Source of the DNA: Sphingomonas paucimobilis NBRC 13935
GTDB taxonomy: Bacteria; Pseudomonadota; Alphaproteobacteria; Sphingomonadales; Sphingomonadaceae
Length of the DNA: 64,000 bases
Assembly: GCF_000739895.2 (NCBI RefSeq)
Contig: NZ_BBJS01000004.1
Coordinates: 1-64,000, forward strand
Direction: 5' to 3'
This document shows positions 19,810 to 27,404 of the stretch, piece by piece; positions within the stretch are counted from its first letter, which is position 1; the number at the start of each line of letters is the position of its first letter. Position numbers and translations under genes: made by a program. The notes beneath the pieces are model-generated. The model searched no databases and was not told the DNA's origin. It saw nothing but the letters and a program-made list of their open reading frames with translations.

Positions 19810-20607
19810 ATGGCCGACACACCCCAAAAATCGGAAGCCAAGGACACGCTGCGCTTCTTCCTGAAGCTGGCGTTGTTCGTCTTCATCCTGCGCAGCTTCA
19901 TCGTGACGTCGTTCGTCATTCCGTCGGAATCGATGCTGCCGCGCCTGTTGATCGGCGATTATCTGTTCGTGACCAAGTGGAATTACGGCTATTCGCGCTG
20001 GTCCTTTCCCTTCGGCCTGCCCTTGCTGCCCGGTCGTATCCTGGGTCGTGATCCGGCGCGCGGCGACGTGGTGGTGTTCCGCTCGCCGGGGCCCGACGAT
20101 CATGACGTCATTAAGCGGGTCATCGGCCTGCCCGGCGACACGATCCAGGTGCAGAATGGCCAAGTCATTCTGAACGGTCGCCCGGTGCCCAAGCAGCGCG
20201 TCGCCGATTTCATCCTGCCGCTGACCCCCAATTTCCCCGCCGAGAAATGCGGTGCCGAGCATCTCGACACTGTCGCGGGGAAGGCGGTGTGCCGCTATGC
20301 CCGGTTCCGCGAGACGCTACCCAATGGCAAGAGCTATGATGTGCTCGACCAGGGCGACTTTCCCGATCGCGACGACACGGTCGTCTATACGGTGCCCGCC
20401 GGTGACGTCTTCCTGATGGGCGACAACCGCGATGATTCGGCGGACAGCCGCTTCGCGCCGCCCATGGGCATGGGCTATATCCCGATGAACCGGCTGGAGG
20501 GGCGTGCGGCGGTCACCTTCTTCTCGACCGATGGCTCGGCTGAATGGATCAAGCCCTGGACATGGGTATCCGCCGCGCGCTGGAACCGGATCGGAGAAGG
20601 GTTTTGA
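19810..20607 (+). CDS. lepB: Signal peptidase I
   Basis: LepB cleaves signal peptides of Sec and Tat substrates at the outer face of the inner membrane. The 265-residue product has an N-terminal membrane anchor (about residues 14-34), the nucleophile Ser in IPSESMLPRLLIGDYL, the catalytic Lys in DVIKRVIGLPGD and the box GDNRDDSADSRF. The ATG at 19810 is preferred; the frame is open to a TTG at 19774. It overlaps rnc by four bases, the common lepB-rnc-era arrangement. Confidence 0.95.
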   Translation: MADTPQKSEAKDTLRFFLKLALFVFILRSFIVTSFVIPSESMLPRLLIGDYLFVTKWNYGYSRWSFPFGLPLLPGRILGRDPARGDVVVFRSPGPDDHDVIKRVIGLPGDTIQVQNGQVILNGRPVPKQRVADFILPLTPNFPAEKCGAEHLDTVAGKAVCRYARFRETLPNGKSYDVLDQGDFPDRDDTVVYTVPAGDVFLMGDNRDDSADSRFAPPMGMGYIPMNRLEGRAAVTFFSTDGSAEWIKPWTWVSAARWNRIGEGF

Positions 20608-21269
20608 GTTCTGTCGATTCCTGGCTGACCCAGATTTTCGGCCGTGCCCCCCAGGATAGCGCACCCTTTCACCGCGCGCTGACCCATGGCAGCCAGGCGG
20701 CGGAGAATTATGAGCGGCTAGAGTTTCTGGGTGACCGGGTGCTGGGCCTCATCATGGCCGAATGGCTGTGGGAACAGTTTCCGAATGAACCTGAAGGGCA
20801 ATTATCGCGCCGGCTCAATTCGCTGGTGACGGGCCCGGTGTGCGCCGATGTCGCGCGCGACCTGGGCGTGCGCGATCATCTGCGGTTGGGCAAGCAGGCG
20901 CGGGACGATGGTGCGTCGGATAGCGACAATGTGCTGGGCGATGTGATGGAGGCGCTGATCGGCGCCTGGTATCGGGAAGCGGGGCTGGATGCGGCGCGTG
21001 CCTTTGTCCGCAAGGCCTGGGGTGATCGGGTGCACTCGCAGGGCAAGGCGCCGCAGCATCCTAAATCGGCGCTGCAGGAATGGGCCGCCGCGCATAATCG
21101 CAAGGCGCCGGAATATGAGGTGACCGACCGCTCGGGCCCGCATCACGCGCCGCGCTTCACCGTCACGGTGCGGATCGGGCGGACCGCCGAGGCGAGCGCG
21201 TCGGGGGCGAACAAGCAGGAGGCCGAGACGGCCGCCGCCAAGGCGTTGCTGGCGAAGTTAAAGGCGTAA
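20604..21269 (+). CDS. rnc: Ribonuclease III
   Basis: RNase III cuts double-stranded RNA, including the 30S rRNA precursor. The 221-residue product starts at TTG 20604, which overlaps the lepB TGA and follows GGAGAAGG at a good distance. The catalytic signature ERLEFLGDRVLGL lies near residue 38 and the second acidic patch DVMEALIGAWY follows; a double-stranded RNA binding domain covers about 150-220. The frame is open upstream inside lepB, but that part is not RNase III-like. Confidence 0.95.
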   Translation: MSSVDSWLTQIFGRAPQDSAPFHRALTHGSQAAENYERLEFLGDRVLGLIMAEWLWEQFPNEPEGQLSRRLNSLVTGPVCADVARDLGVRDHLRLGKQARDDGASDSDNVLGDVMEALIGAWYREAGLDAARAFVRKAWGDRVHSQGKAPQHPKSALQEWAAAHNRKAPEYEVTDRSGPHHAPRFTVTVRIGRTAEASASGANKQEAETAAAKALLAKLKA

Positions 21270-21280
21270 GGGGGGGCTTA

Positions 21281-21356
21281 GGCTTCGACTTCGCTCAGCC
21301 TGAACGGGGGGGGGCTTTTTCACAACAGCCGTTCAGCCTGAGCGAAGTCGAAGGCC
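21281..21356. repeat. Inverted pair of CTTCGACTTCGCTCAG repeats (locus 4)
   Basis: Copy 21281-21307 reads forward with arms GGCT/AGCC; copy 21329-21356 reads reverse with arms GCCT/AGGC. The two copies show the compensatory swap C-G to G-C at two stem positions. It lies between the convergent rnc and 21394-21615 genes. Confidence 0.85.
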
Positions 21357-21393
21357 AAGGGAAAACCTCCGCCTCGCTCAGGCTGTCACCGAA

Positions 21394-21615
21394 TTACTTA
21401 CCCTTGGCGGCCGCTGCTTCCTTCTTCGCCTGCACCTTGGCCCGGTGGTGGCCGATCGCGCAGCCCGCCGCGGCGCCGAGCACCGCATGGCCCTTGCCGA
21501 CGAAATGCCCGCCGACACCGCCGACGGCCGCGCCCTTCAGGCAACCCTTGGCCGAGGCGGGGCCCGCGACGGTCAGCAGCGCGGCGGCCGACAGCGCGGT
21601 GAGAAGGGTCTTCAT
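21394..21615 (-). CDS. Small exported glycine-zipper protein
   Basis: The 73-residue product has a signal peptide (residues 1-22, ending in ASA) and a glycine-zipper-like segment AAVGGVGGHFVGKGHAVLGA, then a Lys/Ala-rich tail. Two Cys (in KGCLKG and AGCAIG) lie in the mature part. No function is known; it resembles small periplasmic or outer-membrane glycine-zipper proteins. It interrupts the conserved rnc-era order on the opposite strand. Confidence 0.75.
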   Translation of the reverse strand: MKTLLTALSAAALLTVAGPASAKGCLKGAAVGGVGGHFVGKGHAVLGAAAGCAIGHHRAKVQAKKEAAAAKGK

Positions 21616-21751
21616 GGCATCTCTCCTTACTCTGAAATCACCTGCAAAAAATGCGCGCGCGAGCTTGGCCGTTCCGTGATCGGACCATTATATTCCGTCC
21701 ATATGGGCTTGGCGTTGCGGGAAGGGGGCCGGGCCTGTACCGCTGGTCGCC

Positions 21752-22648
21752 ATGACTGAACAACGTTGCGGCCTTGTTGCCGTCGTCGGCGCGCCCAATG
21801 CCGGCAAATCCACCCTCGTCAACGCGCTGGTCGGCCAGAAGGTCGCCATCGTCAGCCCCAAGGCGCAGACGACTCGCGCCAAATTGCTCGGCGTCGCGAT
21901 CGAAGGCGAGGCGCAGATCCTGCTGGTCGACACGCCCGGCATCTTCGAGCCCAAGCGGCGTCTCGACCGCGCGATGGTCGCAGCCGCCTGGGAAGGCGCG
22001 GAGGGCGCCGATATCCTGGCGCTGGTCGTCGATGGCAAGGGCGGCATCGGCCCCAAGGTCACCGCCATCGCCGAGTCGATCGCACACCGGCCCGAACCCA
22101 AGCATCTGATCCTCAACAAGGTCGATATCGCCGACAAGGCGCGGCTGCTCGGCCATGCCGAAAAGCTCAACCAGGTGGTGCCGTTCGACGAGACCTGGTT
22201 CGTCTCCGCGCAGACGGGCGACGGGCTACCCGAGTTGAAGACCCGCCTTGCCGGACTGATGCCTCAGGGGCCGTGGCATTACCCGGAGGATCAGGTCTCC
22301 GACGCGACCGAGCGCGCGCTGGCGGCCGAGGTGACGCGCGAGCAGATCTATCTCCAGCTTCATGCCGAACTGCCCTATGCCAGCGCGGTCGAGACCGAGG
22401 CCTATAAGGAACGCGAGGACGGATCGGTCGAGATCCACCAGCAGATCCTGGTCGAACGCCCCACCCAGCGCGCGATCGTGCTCGGGAAGAACGGCGTGCG
22501 GATCAAGGAGATCGGCGCGCGGGCACGGGCGCAACTGTCCGAATTACTGGGACAGAAGGTGCATCTGTACCTGCATGTGAAGGTCAAGCCGGGCTGGGAC
22601 GAGGATCGGGATGTGTACCGGGATATCGGGCTCGACTGGGTGGACTGA
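21752..22648 (+). CDS. era: GTPase Era
   Basis: Era is an essential GTPase that binds the 3' end of 16S rRNA during 30S maturation. The 298-residue product has G1 GAPNAGKSTLVNAL, the effector loop SPKAQTTR, DTPGIF, NKVD, and a C-terminal KH domain with LGKNGVRIKEIGARARAQL and the end KVKPGWDEDRDVYRDIG. It lies downstream of lepB-rnc, separated by the small inverted gene. Confidence 0.97.
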   Translation: MTEQRCGLVAVVGAPNAGKSTLVNALVGQKVAIVSPKAQTTRAKLLGVAIEGEAQILLVDTPGIFEPKRRLDRAMVAAAWEGAEGADILALVVDGKGGIGPKVTAIAESIAHRPEPKHLILNKVDIADKARLLGHAEKLNQVVPFDETWFVSAQTGDGLPELKTRLAGLMPQGPWHYPEDQVSDATERALAAEVTREQIYLQLHAELPYASAVETEAYKEREDGSVEIHQQILVERPTQRAIVLGKNGVRIKEIGARARAQLSELLGQKVHLYLHVKVKPGWDEDRDVYRDIGLDWVD

Positions 22649-22657
22649 CCCCTATTC

Positions 22658-22735
22658 CGTCATGGCGAGCGTAGCGAAGCGATCCGGGGCGTCGTGCCCG
22701 GACATTGGGATTGCTTCGCTACACTCGCCATGACG
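22658..22735. repeat. Inverted repeat of the CGTCATGGCGAGCGTAGCGA type
   Basis: A 23-base arm (22658-22680) is matched by 22713-22735 with one mismatch; the inner part has CCGGGGC and GCCCGG. It lies between the convergent era and queG genes. The right arm overlaps the last codons and stop of queG. This kind of sequence recurs in genomes of several bacterial groups; only one copy is seen here. Confidence 0.8.
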
Positions 22736-23780
22736 ACGGTTGTGCATTCAATCGCCCCAAGGCCCATTCCGCTGCTTCAACAACCACCGGGTCGGCGTCC
22801 CCCAGCAAGCCCCGCAACACCGGCACCAATTCCGCCGCGCCGCTATTGCCCGCTGCGATCGCCGCATTGCGCACCATCCGGTTGCGGCCGATCCGCTTGA
22901 TCGGTGAGCCGGAAAAGACCTGCCGAAATTCGGCATCGTCCAGCGACAGCAAATCCCCCAGTTCCGGCGCGGTCAGCTCGGCGCGGGGGTGGAAGGCCAT
23001 GTTCGCCTGCGCCGCCGCGGCGAACTTGTTCCAGGGGCAGACCGCCAGGCAATCATCGCAGCCATAGATGCGGTTGCCGATCGCCACGCGGAACTCCTCC
23101 GGGATGGGCCCGGCATGTTCGATCGTCAGATAGGAAATGCACCGCCGGGCATCCAACTGATAAGGCGCCGGAAAGGCATCAGTCGGGCAGGCACGCTGGC
23201 AGGCGTCGCAGCGCCCGCAGGTATCGCGCGCCACCGCATCGGGCTCCAGTTCCAGCGTGGTGTAGATCGCGCCTAGGAACAGCCAGCTGCCATGCTCGCG
23301 GCTGACCAGATTGGTGTGCTTGCCCTGCCAGCCCAGCCCCGCCGCCTCGGCCAGCGGCTTTTCCATCACCGGCGCGGTATCGACGAAGACTTTCAGGTCG
23401 CACCCCGCCTCCTGCGCCAGCCAGCGGCCTAGCGCCTTCAACTGCCGCTTGACCACGTCATGATAGTCGGCGCCCTGTGCATAGACCGAGATGCGCCCGA
23501 TCCGCTTATGTTCGGCCAGCCGCATCGGATCTTCGGCGGGGGCATAGCTGACGCCCAGCGAGATGACGCTGCGCACCTCGGGCCACAGGCTTGCGGGGCT
23601 TTGCCTTTGGTGCGCGCGGTCGGCCATCCAGATCATCGATCCGTGGCGTCCCTCGGCCAGCCATTGGTGCAACCGCTCGACCGTTTTGGGCGCGGCATCG
23701 GCATGGGTGATACCGATCGCGGCAAAGCCCAGTTCGGCCGCCTTTGCCTTGATCCGGGTTTCCAGCTTGTCTTGCGCCAC
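22719..23780 (-). CDS. queG: Epoxyqueuosine reductase
   Basis: QueG reduces epoxyqueuosine in tRNA to queuosine, using cobalamin and two 4Fe-4S clusters. The 353-residue product has the N-terminal cobalamin-binding domain and ferredoxin cysteines C188, C191, C194, C198 and C241, C244, C248 ([12 protein letters not shown] and [11 protein letters not shown]), with C214 between. A HEAT-like C-terminal segment [20 protein letters not shown] follows. The last residues (SSWRV) and the TAG stop lie inside an inverted repeat, so the natural end may have been replaced. Confidence 0.95.
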   Translation of the reverse strand: MAQDKLETRIKAKAAELGFAAIGITHADAAPKTVERLHQWLAEGRHGSMIWMADRAHQRQSPASLWPEVRSVISLGVSYAPAEDPMRLAEHKRIGRISVYAQGADYHDVVKRQLKALGRWLAQEAGCDLKVFVDTAPVMEKPLAEAAGLGWQGKHTNLVSREHGSWLFLGAIYTTLELEPDAVARDTCGRCDACQRACPTDAFPAPYQLDARRCISYLTIEHAGPIPEEFRVAIGNRIYGCDDCLAVCPWNKFAAAAQANMAFHPRAELTAPELGDLLSLDDAEFRQVFSGSPIKRIGRNRMVRNAAIAAGNSGAAELVPVLRGLLGDADPVVVEAAEWALGRLNAQPSSWRV

Positions 23781-23822
23781 GTCAGCCCGCTACCACAGGA
23801 GGATAGGGCGGAGGAACAGGGC

Positions 23823-24740
23823 TTGGACAATCAGTGGGCGGTCAGCGCCTCGGGCCTGGCAAAGCGTTTCGGCGATCGAAGCGTGGTGGACGGAGTCGAC
23901 ATCGCCGTGCCGACGGGGGCGGTGTACGGCGTCCTGGGCCCCAATGGCGCGGGCAAGACCACGACCTTGCGCATGCTCTTGGGCATTATCGAACCCGATG
24001 CCGGGCATCGCACGCTGCTGGGCCATGCCCATCCCCGCGATGCGAGCGATCTGGTCGGCTATCTGCCCGAGGAGCGCGGGCTTTACCCGGCGATGAAGGC
24101 GCGCGAGGCGATCGCCTTCATGGGCGCGCTGCGCGGGCTCGACTGGGCGACCGGGCGGGCGCGGGCGTCCGAATTGCTGGAACAGGCCGGACTCGGCCAT
24201 GCCGCCGACAACAAGATCCGCAAATTGTCCAAGGGCATGGCGCAGCTGGTGCAACTGCTCGGCTCGGTCGTCCATCGGCCGCGCCTGCTGGTGCTCGACG
24301 AACCCTTTTCGGGGCTGGACCCGGTCAATCAGGAACGGCTCGAGGCGCTGATCCTCGGCGAGCGCGATCGGGGAGCGACCATATTGTTTTCGACGCATGT
24401 CATGGCCCATGCCGAGCGGCTGTGCGACCGGCTGGCGATCATCGCCGGTGGCCGGCGCCGGTTCGAGGGCACGGTGGACGAAGCGCGCGGGACGTTGCGC
24501 GCTCGGGTCCGCTATCGTCCGCGCGATCCGGACCGGGTGTCGCCTGCATCCTTGCCCGCCGATGCGGTGCGCGAGGGTGAGGATTGGCGCTTCGCCTTGC
24601 CCGATGAGGGGATCGAACCGGTGCTGGGCCGGTTGCTGGCGGCGGGGGCGGGCATCCTGAACCTGTCAATCGAGCGACCCAGCCTGCACGAGGCCTTTGT
24701 CCGCATCGTCGGCGAATCTGCTGCGGAGGTCGCGGCATGA
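23823..24740 (+). CDS. ABC transporter ATP-binding protein
   Basis: This is the ATPase of an ABC-2 type exporter. From TTG 23823, which follows GGAGGAAC, the product has 305 residues. It carries Walker A GPNGAGKTTT, the signature LSKGMAQ, Walker B LLVLDEPFSGLDP and the switch STHVMAHAERL, then a C-terminal DUF4162-like domain. A longer open frame extends upstream opposite queG, but has no ABC similarity. It overlaps the permease by four bases. It resembles NatA-type sodium or drug exporters; the substrate is unknown. Confidence 0.9.
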   Translation: MDNQWAVSASGLAKRFGDRSVVDGVDIAVPTGAVYGVLGPNGAGKTTTLRMLLGIIEPDAGHRTLLGHAHPRDASDLVGYLPEERGLYPAMKAREAIAFMGALRGLDWATGRARASELLEQAGLGHAADNKIRKLSKGMAQLVQLLGSVVHRPRLLVLDEPFSGLDPVNQERLEALILGERDRGATILFSTHVMAHAERLCDRLAIIAGGRRRFEGTVDEARGTLRARVRYRPRDPDRVSPASLPADAVREGEDWRFALPDEGIEPVLGRLLAAGAGILNLSIERPSLHEAFVRIVGESAAEVAA

Positions 24741-25960
24741 GCGCGCGTCGCCTGATCCGCCAGACGATGACGATCGCCCGGCGCGATTTCATCGCCACCG
24801 TCTTCACGCCGATCTTCCTTCTGTTCCTGTTCGCGCCGCTGATCATGGTCGCGTTCAGCACCATCGGCGCGCTCGGCGCACGCCAGGCCGCCGATCAGGG
24901 CAGCGAGCGGGTGCGCATCGTCGCGATCGTCCCCGACGCCGTGGCGCCGGCCTTTGCCGAGGCGGATCAGCGCGCGCGCAAGGTTTTCCGCCGGGACGAG
25001 GAGCCACCGTCGCTCGTCACCCTGTCGCCCGCGCGCGATATAGCGGCGCAGGCGCGTGCCAGTTTCGAGGCGAAGGATTATGATGCGACGGCGGTCCTTT
25101 ATGGCCCGCTTGACCGCCCGACCATCCTCTATGGGCCGCGTGGCGCCCGGACCGCCGATTATCTGGCGGTTCTGGCGGGCAGTGCGCTCGCCGCCGAACG
25201 GTTGGGCGGGCCGTTGCCGAGCAGTACGCCGACCAAGATCGCGTTCAGCCGCCAGCGCGCGACGCTGGGAGGCCAGAACCAGACGGCGTTCCTGGCGGTG
25301 TTCGGCGTCTTCTTCCTGACCCTGTTCCTTGCCGGCCAGGTCGTCGGTACCATGGCGGAGGAACGGTCGAACAAGGTGATCGAGGTGCTGGCCGCCGCCG
25401 TGCCGTTGGAGGCGGTGTTCCTGGGCAAGTTGCTCGGCATGTTCGGGGTCGCGATATTGTTCATCGGCTTTTGGGGAACGGTGATGGGTCAGGTGACCAG
25501 CCTGTTGCCGCCGTCCTTCGCCGGCATGGTCGGCGAATTGTCTCCGGCGGTCGGCCTGCCGATGTTCGCGATCCTGTTCGTGGCTTATTTCACCATGGCC
25601 TATCTGCTGCTGGGCTCGGTGTTCCTGACGATCGGCGCGCAGGCATCGACGATGCGGGAGATTCAGATGCTCTCGCTGCCGATCACTATCGTGCAGGTCG
25701 GCATGTTCACCCTGACGCTCAGCGGCTTGTCCGAACCCGATGGCTGGCTGGCCCGGGTGGCGGAGATATTTCCGCTATCCTCGCCCTTTGCGATGGCGGG
25801 ACTGGCGGCGGCGGACGATGCGCTGTGGCCACACGCGCTGGCGCTGGCCTGGCAGGGGCTATGGGTCGCGATCTTCGTGACCATGGGTGCGCGGCTGTTC
25901 CGGCGCGGCGTGCTGCAATCGGGCAGTGCGCAGCCCTTCTGGCGGCGGAAGCGGGCCTGA
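24737..25960 (+). CDS. ABC-2 type transporter permease (NatB-like)
   Basis: This is the membrane partner of the upstream ATPase. The 407-residue protein has one N-terminal membrane segment (about 20-42), a long extracytoplasmic domain (about 45-190) and five or six further segments. The motif GTMAEERSNKVIEVLAAAVP after the second segment is typical of NatB and ABC-2 permeases. Start and stop overlap (ATGA) couples the two genes. The substrate is unknown. Confidence 0.88.
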   Translation: MSARRLIRQTMTIARRDFIATVFTPIFLLFLFAPLIMVAFSTIGALGARQAADQGSERVRIVAIVPDAVAPAFAEADQRARKVFRRDEEPPSLVTLSPARDIAAQARASFEAKDYDATAVLYGPLDRPTILYGPRGARTADYLAVLAGSALAAERLGGPLPSSTPTKIAFSRQRATLGGQNQTAFLAVFGVFFLTLFLAGQVVGTMAEERSNKVIEVLAAAVPLEAVFLGKLLGMFGVAILFIGFWGTVMGQVTSLLPPSFAGMVGELSPAVGLPMFAILFVAYFTMAYLLLGSVFLTIGAQASTMREIQMLSLPITIVQVGMFTLTLSGLSEPDGWLARVAEIFPLSSPFAMAGLAAADDALWPHALALAWQGLWVAIFVTMGARLFRRGVLQSGSAQPFWRRKRA

Positions 25961-26018
25961 TCCTATAGGAGGGGTGACGGGCCTTTGCGTATGCAGACGG
26001 CCTTCCTATCTTGGGTCT

Positions 26019-26513
26019 ATGACCGCATCGCCTTCCGATCGCCGCGCTTTTCTCTCACTGATGGGCCTGGGGGCTATCGGCGTCGGGCTGTCCGCCTGTG
26101 GCCATGAGGCCGAGGCGGCGGAGCGCTTTCCCGTTGCGATGAGCGATGCCGCATGGCGGCAGAAACTGGGGCCGGCGGCCTATGACGTCCTGCGCCGTGA
26201 GGGCACTGAACGGCCCTATAGCAGCCCGCTCAACGGCGAGCATCGCAGCGGCGTCTTTTCCTGCAAGGGGTGCGCGCAACCGCTCTTCTCGTCGAAGACC
26301 AAGTTCGATAGCGGCACGGGCTGGCCTAGCTTCTGGGCGCCGCTGCCTAAGGTCGTCGGTATGCATAGCGACCGATCGCTGATGATGGAGCGGGTCGAGG
26401 TGCATTGTAGCCGGTGCGGTGGCCATCTCGGCCATGTCTTCGACGATGGGCCGAAGCCGACGGGCAAGCGGTACTGTATGAACGGCGTGGCGATGACGTT
26501 CCGGGCGGCTTAG
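26019..26513 (+). CDS. msrB: Exported peptide-methionine (R)-S-oxide reductase
   Basis: MsrB reduces methionine-R-sulfoxide in proteins. The 164-residue product starts at ATG 26019 with an export signal: RRAFLSLMGLGAIGVG is Tat-like and LSAC27 is a possible lipobox. The zinc ligands are in CKGC and CSRC, and the catalytic Cys in RYCMNG. The frequent resolving Cys is replaced (DSGTGWPSF), so another reductant partner is likely. Location at the periplasmic face or as a lipoprotein is inferred from the signal. Confidence 0.92.
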   Translation: MTASPSDRRAFLSLMGLGAIGVGLSACGHEAEAAERFPVAMSDAAWRQKLGPAAYDVLRREGTERPYSSPLNGEHRSGVFSCKGCAQPLFSSKTKFDSGTGWPSFWAPLPKVVGMHSDRSLMMERVEVHCSRCGGHLGHVFDDGPKPTGKRYCMNGVAMTFRAA

Positions 26514-26535
26514 CCTTGCGGGCGGGGATTCCCGT

Positions 26536-26638
26536 GGCCTTCGACTTCGCTCAGGCTGAACGGAATTTGTAGCGCAGGTCGGCGAGGATTGGGGCCTTGT
26601 CTCTCACTCCGTTCGCACTGAGCGAAGTCGAAGTGCAC
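26536..26638. repeat. Inverted pair of CTTCGACTTCGCTCAG repeats (locus 5)
   Basis: Copy 26536-26563 reads forward with arms GCCT/AGGC; copy 26609-26638 reads reverse with arms GCACT/AGTGC. It lies between the convergent msrB and CHAP genes. Confidence 0.85.
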
Positions 26639-26685
26639 GTTCCGCGCTTGATAAAATCGTCGGGACTGTAAGCCCGAACCGCCGA

Positions 26686-27234
26686 TTACTGAGTCGGCGC
26701 GGCGAAGGTCAGGATGCCGTTGACGCGGCCATTGGTGTTCGAAGCGATTTCGGTCGCGGGCAGCGACGAGACGCTGGGCTTGTGGCCGGCATAGATGAAG
26801 CCCTTGGTCGGATAGGCCGAGGTGCCCAGGCCGCCATTGGGGCCGTACCAGACCTTGACCATCGACCAGTCGTTGTTCGGCGAGATGTCGACCGCGCGGA
26901 CGTCACGCTCGATGCCGCCGCGACGCGACCAGTTGGCGTGGGTCAGGAGGACTTCGCGGCCGCTGATGACCTTGCTGACCATCGCGACATGGCCGACGCG
27001 CATGCGGTGGGTCGCCTCGAACGCCAGGACCGAACCTTCCGCCGGCGTGTGGCCACGCTCGTAACGGCCCTCGGCTTGGCCCCACCAGGTGTTGGCGTTG
27101 CCATGAATATCGATGCCCGAAATCTCGCGGGCATAGGGCGCACACTGCCAGAACTGAGCTGCGGCGGGAGCGGCCATCATCAGGCCGCACGATGCCATCA
27201 GCGCGAATCGCACTGCAAATGCCTTGAACTTCAC
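26686..27234 (-). CDS. Secreted CHAP domain protein
   Basis: CHAP domains are NlpC/P60-like cysteine amidases or endopeptidases acting on peptidoglycan. The 182-residue product has a signal peptide (residues 1-26, AAA-Q) and the CHAP pattern: nucleophile C31 in QCAPYAREISG, the segment GSVLAFEATHRMRVGHVAMV with the catalytic His, and HANW with the third residue. The C-terminal 45 residues have no recognised domain. A cell-wall role is likely, the substrate is unknown. Confidence 0.85.
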   Translation of the reverse strand: MKFKAFAVRFALMASCGLMMAAPAAAQFWQCAPYAREISGIDIHGNANTWWGQAEGRYERGHTPAEGSVLAFEATHRMRVGHVAMVSKVISGREVLLTHANWSRRGGIERDVRAVDISPNNDWSMVKVWYGPNGGLGTSAYPTKGFIYAGHKPSVSSLPATEIASNTNGRVNGILTFAAPTQ

Positions 27235-27338
27235 GTGACCCCCCGGTCGGAATGTCGGTGTGAGTGTCGATTAACCGGGGCTAAACGCGTTGGAAAGCGC
27301 GGCCGGAACCATATCCGGTGAACGGTGTTTCGGCGGCG

Positions 27339-27392
27339 GTGACCTGAAAGTCACACGGCGAAACGAAAATTTCGTTCCTCATTTCGCCGTGT
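27339..27392 (-). other. Composite palindrome between peptidase and CHAP genes
   Basis: GTGAC/GTCAC (27339-27343 with 27350-27354) is followed by a perfect 11-bp inverted repeat, 27353-27363 with 27382-27392, which encloses CGAAA/TTTCG (27364-27374). It begins 12 bases after the end of the minus-strand peptidase gene. It may be that gene's terminator, although no T-run follows, or a binding site. Confidence 0.5.
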
Positions 27393-27404
27393 AAGAGGCT
27401 CGCT

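Noticed and set aside
23460..23822. N-terminal extension of the ABC ATPase
   Set aside because: The open frame continues upstream opposite queG, but has no ABC similarity; a TTG with a good ribosome binding site at 23823 explains the start.
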